DNA of 64,000 bases from Sphaerochaeta sp. (GCA_022482495.1 JAKVPA010000001.1:248001-312000); one strand, 5' to 3'. Positions 18,959 through 28,689 are shown, counted from the stretch's first letter. The notes: a model not told the origin generated them from the letters alone. Translations and numbers: made by a program.

Positions 18959-19552
18959 ATGAAAATCCTTTTGGCAAGTTCCAATACCCATAAAAAAACG
19001 GAGATCGCGCGGATGCTCAAGCAGCACGAGGTGTTGCTGCCCTCCGACCTTGGCATCACCTTCTCGTGCGATGAGACGGGGAAGACGTTCATCGAGAATG
19101 CCATGCTGAAAGCCAACGCCTTGCATGCGGCCGCGCCGAAGGGTGTGGTGATCATGGCCGACGACAGCGGGCTGTGTGTCGACGCGTTGGGCGGCAGGCC
19201 CGGCATCTATTCGGCGCGCTATGGCATGAAGGGCGGGATCGAGCTTTCCGCGGCAGAGAAGAACGCGCTGCTCCTTTCCGAACTGAGCGCCTTCCCCCAG
19301 TGGAAGGACCGGACGGCCCATTTCGTCTGCGCCCTGGTGGTGCGTCTGGACGACCACCGGATCTTCGTCTTCCAGGAAGCGGTGGATGGACACATCATGG
19401 ACAAGCCATCCGGCACGGCGGGATTCGGCTATGACCCTGTCTTCTTCATCGACCAGGCCGGATGTGGGATGGCGGAGCTTCCCGAAGGGGAAAAAGACAA
19501 TTTCAGCCACCGGGGACGGGCCATCCGTGATTTTCTCAAGGAGATGCAATAA
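18959..19552 (+). CDS. rdgB: Non-canonical purine NTP pyrophosphatase (RdgB/HAM1)
   Basis: A 197-residue house-cleaning nucleotidase removing dITP, XTP and similar. The start MKILLASSNTHKKTEI carries the family SNTHKK motif; FIENAMLKANAL and ADDSGLCVDALGG are the other signatures, with SGTAGFGYDPVF near the C terminus. ATG 18959 is preferred (AAGG upstream), with ATG 18947 as alternative. It lies in the sigma-54-linked unit between the HTH protein and pepF; its stop overlaps the pepF start. Confidence 0.93.
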   Translation: MKILLASSNTHKKTEIARMLKQHEVLLPSDLGITFSCDETGKTFIENAMLKANALHAAAPKGVVIMADDSGLCVDALGGRPGIYSARYGMKGGIELSAAEKNALLLSELSAFPQWKDRTAHFVCALVVRLDDHRIFVFQEAVDGHIMDKPSGTAGFGYDPVFFIDQAGCGMAELPEGEKDNFSHRGRAIRDFLKEMQ

Positions 19553-21336
19553 TGGAAACCAAGAAACGTGCTGACGTGGATATCCACGACCAATGGGATC
19601 TTTCCAGCCTGTTCGCCTCGGAAGCGGATTGGGAGCAGGGAGTGCTTCGGCTGAAGGAATACACCAAGGAAGCGCCCACATGGAAAGCGAAGATGAGGGA
19701 AGGCAAACAAGGGCTTTTGGATACGCTTGCCTGGTATGGAGAGCTTTCCATTCTTTCCGAACGGGTCGGATGCTACGCCATGCTGCGCTACAGCGCCGAC
19801 GCCTCCGATCCCAAGGACGTCCGGATGTACGGATTGGCAAGCCAGACGCTTTCCGAACTGGGCTCGGCCCTCTCCTGGTTCGAGCCACAGTTGCTTGCGC
19901 TGGACGACCAGACGCTTCGGGGGTATCTGGATGACACATCCTTTGCCCCATACCGGATCTGGCTCTCCAAGGAACTCAGGGCAAAACAGCACGTCCTTTC
20001 CGAACCGGAGGAACGGCTCCTCGCCATGCAGTCGGAGTGCGCCCAGACGCCGCATCTTGCCTTCTCCGACCTCACCAATGTGGATCTTGATTTCGGCTCC
20101 ATCGACGGCAAACCGCTGACGCAGAGCACCTACGCCACGTTCATGACCAATCCCGACCGGATGATCCGCAAAATGGCGTACGACCAGCTCTACCATGCGT
20201 TCGAGGTACACCAGCACACCATCGCCCGTCTGTACGAGGGATCGGTGAATGAGGATATCTTCCACGCGCGGGCACGCTCGTTCGATTCCTCGCGTCAACG
20301 GGCCTTGTTCCCTGACGCCATCAGCGACCAGGTGTACGAATCACTGGTGGATACCGTCCACCAGGCGTTCGGCTCACTGCACCGCTACTATGAGCTGAAG
20401 CGGAAAGTACTGGGGCTTGACCGTCTCGGCCACTGGGATGTGTACGTCCCGTTGGTCAAAGGCGTCTCGTTCAAGAGCACCTACGATGATGCGGTACAGA
20501 CGGTGTGCAAAGCGCTCAAGCCACTGGGCGAATCCTATGTGAGGACGATCCACGCAGGCCTCACCACCGAAGGATGGGTGGACCGGTATGAGAACAAAGG
20601 GAAGCGCAGCGGCGCGTTCTCCAGCGGGTGCTACACCAGCAAGCCGTACATTCTTCTGAACTTCACCGGAGAAGAGATCAACGACCTGTTCACCATGATC
20701 CACGAAGGCGGGCATTCCATGCACAGCTACTACAGCAAACGGAACAACCCGTTCTTCTGCTACGACTACACGATCTTCGAGGCGGAAGTCGCTTCCACGT
20801 TCAACGAACAGCTGTTGTTCCACTACCTGTACGATCACGCGGAATCCAAGGAACAGAAAGCGTTCCTGCTGGGCAAACAGCTGGATGACATTGTCGCCAC
20901 GCTGTTCCGGCAGGTGATGTTCGCTGAGTTCGAGGATGGCGTGCATCGCCAGGTGGAAGGGGGAGAACCTCTCACCGTGGAAAGCCTCAGGGAACGGTAC
21001 CGCAACCTGCTGGAAGCGTACTTCGGAGACCAGGTGGAATTCACCCCCCAGAGTGATCTGGAAGGACTTCGCATCCCCCACTTCTACACGGCCTACTACG
21101 TGTACAAGTACGCCACCGGCATCAGCGCGGCCATCGCGTTGTCCCAGCGGGTTCTGGGCGGCGGGGAAGCGGAACGGGACGATTATCTGTCCTTCCTGAA
21201 GAGCGGAGGCTCTCGTTTCCCGATGGATTCCCTGCGCCTTGCCGGCGTGGACATGGCCGATGGTTCGGCGGTGAGGGCTGCGACGAAACGATTCTCTGAG
21301 CTCCTGGACGCGTTCGAGTCCCAGATGCTCAGCTGA
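19552..21336 (+). CDS. pepF: Oligoendopeptidase F (M3 metallopeptidase)
   Basis: A 594-residue M3B-family zinc peptidase. The zinc site is the HExxH motif in MIHEGGHSMHS near residue 385, with the third ligand glutamate in FEAEVASTFNE about 25 residues later. It cleaves short peptides in the cytoplasm. ATG 19552 overlaps the rdgB stop (TAATGG). The last eight bases overlap the end of the convergent acyltransferase gene. Confidence 0.93.
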   Translation: METKKRADVDIHDQWDLSSLFASEADWEQGVLRLKEYTKEAPTWKAKMREGKQGLLDTLAWYGELSILSERVGCYAMLRYSADASDPKDVRMYGLASQTLSELGSALSWFEPQLLALDDQTLRGYLDDTSFAPYRIWLSKELRAKQHVLSEPEERLLAMQSECAQTPHLAFSDLTNVDLDFGSIDGKPLTQSTYATFMTNPDRMIRKMAYDQLYHAFEVHQHTIARLYEGSVNEDIFHARARSFDSSRQRALFPDAISDQVYESLVDTVHQAFGSLHRYYELKRKVLGLDRLGHWDVYVPLVKGVSFKSTYDDAVQTVCKALKPLGESYVRTIHAGLTTEGWVDRYENKGKRSGAFSSGCYTSKPYILLNFTGEEINDLFTMIHEGGHSMHSYYSKRNNPFFCYDYTIFEAEVASTFNEQLLFHYLYDHAESKEQKAFLLGKQLDDIVATLFRQVMFAEFEDGVHRQVEGGEPLTVESLRERYRNLLEAYFGDQVEFTPQSDLEGLRIPHFYTAYYVYKYATGISAAIALSQRVLGGGEAERDDYLSFLKSGGSRFPMDSLRLAGVDMADGSAVRAATKRFSELLDAFESQMLS

Positions 21337-22553
21337 AATCCCTCTCCCGGTAACGGGGGAGCGGGATCCCCTTCAACCAGGCGCTGGCGACGTACCACTG
21401 GGAACACATGCGTTTTTCGTCAGGGCGGAAGATGAAACATTCCGCCTTGTCGTTGTATGACACCCAGTTCTTTCCCGCCCCGAACGGCAGGACGTACATC
21501 CCGTCCAACGGAAAGGAGAGATGGACGTCCGTTCCATCCTGGGTGCCTTGGTAGGAAAGGCCGTTCTTGTCCAGCACGCATACCCCTCGTCCCGCGACTC
21601 GTTGCCCTTGCTTGTTCTTGTGGGTCAGGAGTGCCGAGGGTAACCGGTGAGGTCAGCTGATACCCCTCCCCTTCCTTGTCCGCCTCGGCGTACAGACGGT
21701 CCACCGCATTGTCGTACCAGCCTTGAGCGGTGGCAGGGCCATCGGAAAGGCCATAGCGGTCATCCATCGTCGCGGAGAGTCCGCATGCGGTACAGTGGAT
21801 GTGATTTCCATCGCTTTCCAACGTATACTTCGCACCACACTTCGGACAGGACCAGACGGCATATTCCAGATGCTCAGCCGGCTTCTCAACCCGATAATGG
21901 ATCTCGGGATGATCGGCAAGGAACTGAAAGTCATCAAACCACAGGTCTTGGTACAGCGCGTCCCGCACCGCATCCAACGAAGTTCCCTTGATCTCTTCTG
22001 CAGTAAACAGTTGTCGGGCGGACACTTCGACCAAGGCACCGTCACGGCGAGCGCCCCATTTGGGATTCATCAAAGACGCGCCGTCGATGTGGACGCTGTA
22101 GACGGGCAGCCCCAAGCGTTTGATCATCACGATGTTCTCTTGGGGGATTGACTCCAGCCGCCCGCTCACCCCAAGCCTGGCTTCGGGAAATACGGCGAGC
22201 ACCCCACCCCGACGGAGGGCGCGCATCGACGCGATGGCCGAGGCGTTGTCATGGGCGAAGACCGCCTTGGGGATCACGCCGCCATGACGAAGCAGCGTAT
22301 CAAACCATTTCACTCCCAGGAAATACCTGCCCATCACCATGTGGAGCGCTGTATGGGGAAGCGCACGGGTGATGAAATACCAATCGAACATCGAGACATG
22401 GTTGCTTACCACAATGGCCGGTCCTTTGATGGCATGGGAGAACGGGCGCGCATGGATCGTGTCGCCCTTGAGCATCACGCCACCACCCAACCGCGCCAGA
22501 GCCCACAAGAAGCCCATCGACCGGTATGGCAGACCATAATTCCGCGTTTTCAT
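21329..22553 (-). CDS. 1-acyl-sn-glycerol-3-phosphate acyltransferase-like protein with zinc ribbon, +1 frameshift
   Basis: From ATG 22553 the protein begins MKTRNYGLPYRSM. The PlsC catalytic motif is NHVSMFDWYF (the H-x4-D form), followed by FPEARLG. After about residue 245 a four-cysteine zinc ribbon appears (CPKC and CTAC, about 18 residues apart), which is an unusual addition. Near 21640 the frame must shift by +1 to read LLTHKNKQGQRV and onward to the C terminus at 21329. The repaired protein has about 407 residues. It likely acylates lysophosphatidate at the membrane. The 3' end overlaps pepF. Confidence 0.75.
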
Positions 22554-22872
22554 AGCACCCAGTATACACCAAAAAAGTCCTGTTCGTTGGCGTTTCCTCT
22601 GTTCTTGTATGGGGAAAAAAGAAATATCTGATTCTGTTGATATTGATCCTTGATTCTCTTTATTTTTCAAATTCAAATCTGTTAATTTCAAATTCTTCAC
22701 ATTTAGCTTCTACAAACAATCCTATATTGTTTATTATTTTAGACAGATTCCATGAATATATCAAAATGCATCGGCGATTGGCCCATTCTTATTTGTGAAA
22801 ACATTTGTTTTCGGAGAAAAAGTATAACCATCTTTGAGTTTTATGATATACTCTTCCTAGAAGGAATGTTGC
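22554..22872 (+). other. AT-rich intergenic region with the iclR promoter
   Basis: This 319-base gap has no credible gene. It is far richer in A and T than the flanks, with short direct repeats of TTTCAAATTC around 22675-22697. A -10-like TATACT lies at 22847-22852, 20 bases before the regulator start, without a clear -35. It marks the left edge of the AT-richer glucarate island. Confidence 0.6.
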
Positions 22873-23667
22873 ATGAATAAAGAAACGTCTTCCGATCGTT
22901 ACAACATCAAAGGTGCAGAACGTTGTTTCCAGATCCTCGATCTGGCTATCAAACTCGACCGTTCCATTTCGATCGCCGATGTGATGCAGACCTTTGGCGT
23001 GAACACCAACATGGCGTTTCGCCTGTTGTCCACGGTCGTCTCCAGCGGATACATGGAGAAGAACGAACAGACGGGCCAGTATTCCATCTCCCTGAAAAGC
23101 CTGCAACTGTCAAAGAACGCATTATTGTCCCTGGAAATCCGAAGATTGACCATGCCGTACCTTGAATTGGTCTGGACGCAATACAAAAAAGCGAACCTGA
23201 ACCTTGCCGTCATGTATGACAAAGACATTGTCGTCGTTGATCGAATCGACAGTCTCACCCTACCCCGTACCTATTTCACCCCTGGAAAGACGCTCCCATT
23301 CCATGCATCCGGTTTGGGGAAAATACTGGTAAGTGAGATTCCTGATGACCAGCTGGAACAGTTGATCACGGCAAAGGGATTGAAGAGTTATACGGAAAAC
23401 ACCATTACGACCACTGAGGCGCTTCATGCCGAACTTGCAAAAGTCCGGAAAGAGCAGGTTGCACGGGATCGTCAGGAATTCGTGGTTGACGACAACTGCA
23501 ATGCCGTACCCATCAGGGACAAGACAGGAAAAATCGTCGCCGCCATCAGTCTCTCAGCATTACAGAGCAACATGAGTGTTGAAGAGGTGGAATCAACCAT
23601 CCCCATGCTGCAGGAGACTTCCAAGAAGATCAGCTACATGCTTGGATATAATGGAGCGCTTGCGTAA
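22873..23667 (+). CDS. IclR-family transcriptional regulator
   Basis: A 264-residue regulator. The N-terminal winged helix-turn-helix spans about residues 13-75 (GAERCFQILDLAI through GVNTNMAFRLLSTV). The ligand-binding domain shows the IclR pattern FHASGLGKIL and the C-terminal AAISLSAL. Proteins of this family sense small carboxylates or sugar acids. It is followed 13 bases later by glycerate kinase and faces the glucarate operon, so it probably controls glucarate catabolism. The ribosome site is AAGGA. A shared motif at two glucarate promoters is a candidate binding site. Confidence 0.88.
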   Translation: MNKETSSDRYNIKGAERCFQILDLAIKLDRSISIADVMQTFGVNTNMAFRLLSTVVSSGYMEKNEQTGQYSISLKSLQLSKNALLSLEIRRLTMPYLELVWTQYKKANLNLAVMYDKDIVVVDRIDSLTLPRTYFTPGKTLPFHASGLGKILVSEIPDDQLEQLITAKGLKSYTENTITTTEALHAELAKVRKEQVARDRQEFVVDDNCNAVPIRDKTGKIVAAISLSALQSNMSVEEVESTIPMLQETSKKISYMLGYNGALA

Positions 23668-23680
23668 CAAAGGAGTTCAC

Positions 23681-24817
23681 ATGCATCATTTCGTTTTGAT
23701 TCCCGATAAATTCAAAGGGACCATGAGTTCGTCTGAAATCTGCACGATCATGAAACGTTCGATCCTTCGTTTCTATCCGGACGCGGACGTCAAAAGCATC
23801 CCCGTGGCCGATGGCGGCGAAGGAAGCGTGGAAGCATTCCTCCAGGCCGTAGGCGGAGAGCGGATCACCGTCCCTGGAGTCAAGGGACCGTATGGCAAAC
23901 CGATGGAAGGCTTTTATGGCATTCTCCCCGACGGGACCGCCGTCTTGGAGATGGCAGCCACAGCCGGGTTCGCCTTGGTGGGGGATGACAAGCATCCTGA
24001 CCACACCACCACCTATGGCGTCGGACAACTCATGCTGGATGCTGCGAAACGAGGCTGCAGAAAGATGATCATTGGTCTGGGAGGGTCCTCCACCAATGAC
24101 GCGGGATGCGGGTGCGCCGCAGCTTGTGGCGTGACGTTCCGTGATGCCGAGGGCAATCCGTTTGTCCCGGTTGGTGGTTCGTTGGACAGAGTCCATTCCA
24201 TTGACCTTTCCACGATGAATCCTGTGATGCATGGGGTCCAAATCGTCGCCATGTGTGACATTGATAATCCGTTCTATGGTCTAAATGGAGCAGCGTACAT
24301 CTTCGCGCCCCAGAAAGGAGCTGACCCGTTGCTTGTCAAAGTGCTCGATCAGAATCTGATGTCACTCGCTTCCGTAATCAAAAAAGAACGGGATATCGAT
24401 ATCCAATCCGTTCCGGGAAGCGGTGCCGCTGGTGGAATGGGTGGCGGCATGAAGGCGTTCTTTGGCGCTACGCTTCAGATGGGCATTGAGACGATTCTGG
24501 ATGCGGTACATTTCGACCAGTTGATGGAACACTCCGACATGGTGTTCACCGGGGAAGGAAAAATCGACGGCCAGTCGCTCCGCGGAAAAGTGGTCATTGG
24601 CGTCGCACGCGCAGCAAAACGCCACAACGTCCCGGTGATCGCGATCGTCGGGGATATCGCCGATGACGTGGAAGGCGCATATGAGGAAGGAGTAACAGGT
24701 ATCTTCTCAATCAACCGATTAGCTATTCCGTATTCGGAATCTAAACTTCGTGCAAAAGGTGATCTCGAAAAAACAATGGATAATTTACTGCATTGTTTGA
24801 CTGTTCTGCAGAAATAA
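23681..24817 (+). CDS. garK: Glycerate 2-kinase (GarK/GlxK family)
   Basis: A 378-residue kinase starting MHHFVLIPDKFKGTMSS, with AAAGGAG just upstream. The family signatures are PDKFKGT, PVADGGEGS, GLGGSSTNDAGCG and FTGEGKIDGQS. It phosphorylates glycerate, normally to 2-phosphoglycerate in this family, the last step of glucarate and galactarate breakdown. It is in an operon with the IclR regulator. Its stop lies 22 bases before the 3' end of the group II intron. Confidence 0.92.
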   Translation: MHHFVLIPDKFKGTMSSSEICTIMKRSILRFYPDADVKSIPVADGGEGSVEAFLQAVGGERITVPGVKGPYGKPMEGFYGILPDGTAVLEMAATAGFALVGDDKHPDHTTTYGVGQLMLDAAKRGCRKMIIGLGGSSTNDAGCGCAAACGVTFRDAEGNPFVPVGGSLDRVHSIDLSTMNPVMHGVQIVAMCDIDNPFYGLNGAAYIFAPQKGADPLLVKVLDQNLMSLASVIKKERDIDIQSVPGSGAAGGMGGGMKAFFGATLQMGIETILDAVHFDQLMEHSDMVFTGEGKIDGQSLRGKVVIGVARAAKRHNVPVIAIVGDIADDVEGAYEEGVTGIFSINRLAIPYSESKLRAKGDLEKTMDNLLHCLTVLQK

Positions 24818-24839
24818 ATGGGAAATGGCAGAGCAGGAA

Positions 24840-24911
24840 ATCGAGTAGGAGGGAGCCGCCAGGCTCCTTCCTCTCACACCACCGGACGTGCCGTTCGGCA
24901 TACGGCGGTTC
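24840..24911 (-). ncRNA. Intron domains V and VI
   Basis: On the minus strand, GAACCGCCGTATGCCGAACG at 24911 opens the domain V hairpin, with the CGC triad typical of class C. Domain VI follows as a long GGAGCC...GGCTCC stem with a likely branch-point adenosine in CCTACTC, ending TCGAT. The maturase stop at 24910-24912 touches the start of domain V, as is usual. Confidence 0.8.
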
Positions 24912-26271
24912 AAACGAATAGACTGTGATACCTTAATTCCAGCATCACCCGGTCTTTCATCATGCGTTGGGCATGAATCTTGGCATAATGGGCTACGGCA
25001 TCCACCAACCCGAATCTTTCTTCGAGAATCTTGTTTGTGAGGGCCCTGTTCATGGGCCCGCCGGACATGCTCCAGTATGAGTTGCTCGCAAAATTGCATT
25101 TGCCGAAGACCCATTCCGGCACCCCCAGTTGCCTTAGCTTGTGGCAACGGTTCCGGCCGTTCTTCCACTGCTTGTAGAGAACCTGCCTCACCCGTCTCCT
25201 GACCCACGGCATCAGTTCCTCGTTCAGGTACGACTTCATGTTCCCCCTTGCAAAGTAGGATATCCACCCCCTGAGAGTCGCGTTCAGTTCCCTTATGACA
25301 GTCTCTATCCTGACGCCACGGCTTCGTGCCGTTATCTCACGGATTCTGTCCTCCAGTTTCCTCACTTTCTTCTCTGTGGGCTTGAGCTTGCCGAGCGTCT
25401 CCTTTTCCCCGTTGGTGATGAATTCGAACCCGAGGAACTTCGACCCTACGGTCTTCCTCGCCTCTGTCTTCTCCATGTTCACCTTCAGCTTGAGCTTGCG
25501 CCCAAGATAGGAAATCACCCTGTCCCTCACCCTGTAGGATGCCATCATCGACTTCACGAAGATGTTGCAGTCATCCGCATACCTGACGAATTTGAGCCCC
25601 CTGCGTTCAAGCTCCTTGTCGTATGGGGTCAGATAAATGTTGCTCAGCATCGGGCTCAGGGGGCCGCCTTGTGGCGTGCCTTGTGCCGTGGCCATCATGC
25701 ATCCGTTCGTCAGAACCCCGCTTTCAAGAAACGAGAATATGAGTCTCCTGATGTCCTTGTCCGGCATGTACTTGTCGACCAGTCCCATGAGGATGTCATG
25801 GTCCACCGTGTCGAAGAACTTCGACAGGTCTAGGTCTACCACATGCTTGTATCCCTCGGACATGTAGGTCTGTGCCAATCTCACCGCATCCTCCGCACTC
25901 CTGTCCGGGCGGAACCCGAAACTGTAGTCGGAGAACGTCGGCTCGAACACCGGCGTCAGCACCTGCACAATGGCCTGCTGGATTACCCTGTCCACTACGG
26001 TGGGCACTCCCAGAAGACGCACCCCGCCGTTGTCCTTGGGTATCTCCACCCTTCGGACAGGCATCGGCCTGTACGTCCTTGCAAGAATTCTTGACCGGAT
26101 ATCACCGAAATGCCTCGCGAAGTGCTCGTCCAGCATGGCCACGTCCATGCCGTCGACTCCGCACGCACCCTTGTTCGCCTTCACTTTCTTGATGGCGCTG
26201 GTGATGTTCCCGACCGAGACCAGCTCCCTGCACAGCCCAGTGTTCGGCACTGTCCTGTCTTCCCCTCTCAT
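24910..26271 (-). CDS. Group II intron reverse transcriptase/maturase
   Basis: A 453-residue RT. The catalytic YADD motif is in FVRYADDCNIF, and other RT blocks are visible: PKDNGGVRLLGVPTVVDRVI, DYSFGFRPDRSAEDAV, DLSKFFDTVDHD and QGTPQGGPLSP. The maturase (GIIM) domain follows with LRGWISYFARG. There is no HNH endonuclease domain, typical of class C. It starts about 490 bases inside the intron, in domain IV. It both splices the intron RNA and copies it during retrohoming. Confidence 0.95.
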   Translation of the reverse strand: MRGEDRTVPNTGLCRELVSVGNITSAIKKVKANKGACGVDGMDVAMLDEHFARHFGDIRSRILARTYRPMPVRRVEIPKDNGGVRLLGVPTVVDRVIQQAIVQVLTPVFEPTFSDYSFGFRPDRSAEDAVRLAQTYMSEGYKHVVDLDLSKFFDTVDHDILMGLVDKYMPDKDIRRLIFSFLESGVLTNGCMMATAQGTPQGGPLSPMLSNIYLTPYDKELERRGLKFVRYADDCNIFVKSMMASYRVRDRVISYLGRKLKLKVNMEKTEARKTVGSKFLGFEFITNGEKETLGKLKPTEKKVRKLEDRIREITARSRGVRIETVIRELNATLRGWISYFARGNMKSYLNEELMPWVRRRVRQVLYKQWKNGRNRCHKLRQLGVPEWVFGKCNFASNSYWSMSGGPMNRALTNKILEERFGLVDAVAHYAKIHAQRMMKDRVMLELRYHSLFV

Positions 26272-26763
26272 GAGGTACCTCCTTTCCGCATCGCGTTCGC
26301 GTTAAGGCTCTCGCCTTTTCCACGCTGGCGGATTGGCCTTCTCTTCTTCGAAGGCATTCATTCGTTCAGCCCTTCGCAGAGTCCCTCTCTGCTACTATGG
26401 CTTCTGCTGACTCCTCCCCATTCGTTGTTACTGCACCGTCATACGGCGATATTGCAGCCTAAGGCGCTGGAGAGGCCTCGCACGGTAATCCACTATTCTT
26501 TCCTCGTTTACCTGTCTGATTTACAACCAAAGGCTCGATACCTTTCGGAGCTTGACTGTTCTTTGCCAGCTTGTCCCCTTTGGGTGCCTTGTATCAGCCA
26601 CTCGGGCATCTCTGTCCGGGTTACCTGTTCGTCAGGCCACGATTTCGCTATTGCTTCTTTCGCCTCATGCCTCACGACATGGAGCTTGCAAGTCGCTATC
26701 GGGTTCGTCGGTATCTACGCCCCTTAGGACTTTCACCTTAGAATAATGTCATGCGTGTCACAC

Positions 26764-26795
26764 AAAGAAACACCGCACCAAAGAAGGTGCGGTGT
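26764..26795 (-). terminator. Rho-independent terminator of the glucarate operon, target of the intron
   Basis: A ten-base-pair GC-rich stem, ACACCGCACC at 26770-26779 and GGTGCGGTGT at 26786-26795, with a six-base loop. On the minus strand the stem is followed by TTTCTT and then the intron start GTGTG. It lies 20 bases beyond the stop of the aldolase gene at 26816. Confidence 0.85.
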
Positions 26796-26815
26796 TCTTG
26801 TAACGGAAACCGGTG

Positions 26816-27715
26816 TTATTTCAGATAACACGCAGAAAGTAGCTGGGCTTTCAACCCTTCCATCTGCCGTTCATTGGACGGCAACGTCGGAAGAATCGGA
26901 TCGCCCACCGGGATGGAAAGCAGATTGGCATAGTCCTTCGTGGCGACAGGAAACGTTGATTTGTCCATCTGCAGGCGTATCGGATTGAGCTTGTATTGTG
27001 CTTCCAGCGCACCTTTCAGATCTCCTTCAACATACCGGTCATAAATGGAGCACACCAACGCGGGTACAAAATTTGCCGTGGAACAGACGGCTCCGCAGCA
27101 TCCTACGGCAAGACCGGCATACACCAGCGTATCCTTGCCGCACAGTACCTTGAAGCCTACATCCTGGTTCCTGCGGATGAACTCCTCCGTCTGGGTGAGA
27201 TCCCCGGAGCTGTCCTTCATGCCGACAATGTTCGGCACCTCATGGGATAGCACGGAGACCAGATCCTGACTCATTCCATATCCCGTTCGGCCCGGGTTGT
27301 TGTACAACAACACCGGAAGTTCAGGGACACTCTGGGCGATCGTCGCGAAGTGACGCTTCAGCTCTTCCTCATTGGGTTTGATGAACATCGGTTGCAGGAT
27401 GGAGATCCCCTGGACTCCCCGTTTCTGGGCCATCCGGGCGATGCGTACACAGGTTGACGTACGAATGGCGCCGATGCCCATGAACACAGGAATCCTCCCA
27501 CCAACCTGGTCGAGGACGATGGACAGAACCTGTTCCATCTCATCCTCCCCAAGCATATAGAACTCGCCGTTCGAACCACAGACGAGAACGCCCGAAATTC
27601 CTCCATCGATCATGAAATCTACTTGTCGGCGGAGATTCTTCTCGTCAATCTTCTCGTCCTTGGTCACCGGCGTTACGATAGGTGGTACGATCCCCTTGAT
27701 GAAATCGGTGTTCAT
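26816..27715 (-). CDS. DapA-family aldolase, probable 5-keto-4-deoxyglucarate aldolase or dehydratase
   Basis: A 299-residue class I aldolase fold starting MNTDFIKGIVPPIVTPV. The loop GSNGEFYML replaces the GTTGE of DapA, the catalytic tyrosine is in VLLYNNPGRTG, and the Schiff-base lysine in GMKDSSGD. Placement after tartronate semialdehyde reductase in a glucarate locus suggests cleavage of 5-keto-4-deoxyglucarate to pyruvate and tartronate semialdehyde. This is inference from context: the usual GarL is of another family, and KdgD-type dehydratases also have this fold. It is the last gene before the terminator. Confidence 0.85.
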   Translation of the reverse strand: MNTDFIKGIVPPIVTPVTKDEKIDEKNLRRQVDFMIDGGISGVLVCGSNGEFYMLGEDEMEQVLSIVLDQVGGRIPVFMGIGAIRTSTCVRIARMAQKRGVQGISILQPMFIKPNEEELKRHFATIAQSVPELPVLLYNNPGRTGYGMSQDLVSVLSHEVPNIVGMKDSSGDLTQTEEFIRRNQDVGFKVLCGKDTLVYAGLAVGCCGAVCSTANFVPALVCSIYDRYVEGDLKGALEAQYKLNPIRLQMDKSTFPVATKDYANLLSIPVGDPILPTLPSNERQMEGLKAQLLSACYLK

Positions 27716-27725
27716 GTCGCTCTTC

Positions 27726-28610
27726 TCACTTTCCGATCTTCGTTCCCGAGACTTTGGCGTAATACTTCGCCAGAGCGCTGTGGTCGTCCGAACCGCATCC
27801 GTCGGCGTGCAGCGTCTCAAACATCTCCTGGACTTCCGCAGTCAAGGGAAGCGGAGATCCCACCTCGTGTCCGGTGGACAAGGCGTTGTTCAGGTCCTTG
27901 ATGTGCAGGTCGATGCGGAATCCCGGCTTGAAGTCGGAAGCCATCATCATCGGTACCTTGGCGTTCATCACCGTGCTGCCGGCCAGCCCGCCTTTGATCG
28001 CCTGGAACACCAGGTCGGGATCCAGCCCCGCCTTCTTCACCATGGTGAACGCCTCGGCGCAGGCCGCGATGTTCACCGCCACGATGATCTGGTTGGCAAG
28101 CTTCGTCGTGTTTCCCGCTCCGATCGAACCGCAATACACCGCGGTCGCGCCCATCTGCAGCAGGAGCGGCTTGTACTCATCATACAGCGCCTTCTCGCCG
28201 CCCACCATGATGGCCAGCGTCCCATCTACCGCTTTTGGCTCGCCACCGGAAACCGGGGCGTCCAGCATCTTCACGCCCTTCTGGGCGCAAGCCGCACACA
28301 CCTTCTGGCTGGCCGCAGGCGCGATGGAACTCATGTCGATCAATACAGAACCGGATTTGGCGTGCTCCAGAAGACCATCCTTGCCCAACACCACCGCCTC
28401 GACCTGCGGAGAATTGGGAAGCATCGTGATGATCACCGGGCATTTCTCCACGATGTCAGCGTTGCTGGCACCTTCCTTCGCCCCATCCTTGGTCACCGCT
28501 TCGATGTTTTCCCTTCTCAGGTCATACACCCACACTTCGTTGCCGTGTTTCAGCAAATTGCGGACCATGGGCTTCCCCATGACTCCAAGACCGATAAACG
28601 CAATCTTCAT
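27726..28610 (-). CDS. garR: Tartronate semialdehyde reductase (2-hydroxy-3-oxopropionate reductase)
   Basis: A 294-residue beta-hydroxyacid dehydrogenase. The NAD(P) site is IGLGVMGKPM at the N terminus, the substrate-binding segment DAPVSGGEPKA is at about 118, and the catalytic lysine is in GNTTKLANQ near 170. It reduces tartronate semialdehyde to glycerate, the substrate of GarK. The start has GGAGGAGCAAC upstream. Ten bases separate it from the aldolase gene. An IS110-family element lies directly upstream, so its original link to the rest of the operon is broken. Confidence 0.88.
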   Translation of the reverse strand: MKIAFIGLGVMGKPMVRNLLKHGNEVWVYDLRRENIEAVTKDGAKEGASNADIVEKCPVIITMLPNSPQVEAVVLGKDGLLEHAKSGSVLIDMSSIAPAASQKVCAACAQKGVKMLDAPVSGGEPKAVDGTLAIMVGGEKALYDEYKPLLLQMGATAVYCGSIGAGNTTKLANQIIVAVNIAACAEAFTMVKKAGLDPDLVFQAIKGGLAGSTVMNAKVPMMMASDFKPGFRIDLHIKDLNNALSTGHEVGSPLPLTAEVQEMFETLHADGCGSDDHSALAKYYAKVSGTKIGK

Positions 28611-28689
28611 GTTGCTCCTCCTATAAAAAGTCAACAGTAAAGTTAGGAAACTGCTAACCTTTGTTTGTTTTACTATAGGAGCTGTCAAG

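Larger units (their letters stand above)
24840..26763 (-). mobile_element. Group IIC (bacterial class C) intron with maturase
   Basis: The minus-strand element begins GTGTG at 26763, fitting the GUGYG 5' rule, soon followed by GGTGAAAGTCC, a domain I stretch shared with class C introns. It ends in a domain V/VI structure and the 3' dinucleotide AT at 24840. It encodes a reverse transcriptase-maturase without an endonuclease. It sits directly downstream of a rho-independent terminator hairpin, the preferred target of class C introns. About 1.92 kb, complete by eye. Boundaries are precise to a few bases. Confidence 0.88.

Noticed and set aside
26110-26727. A 205-codon plus-strand frame inside the intron
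   Set aside because: It runs antisense to the structured 5' part of the intron RNA and the RT start; no protein signature is present.
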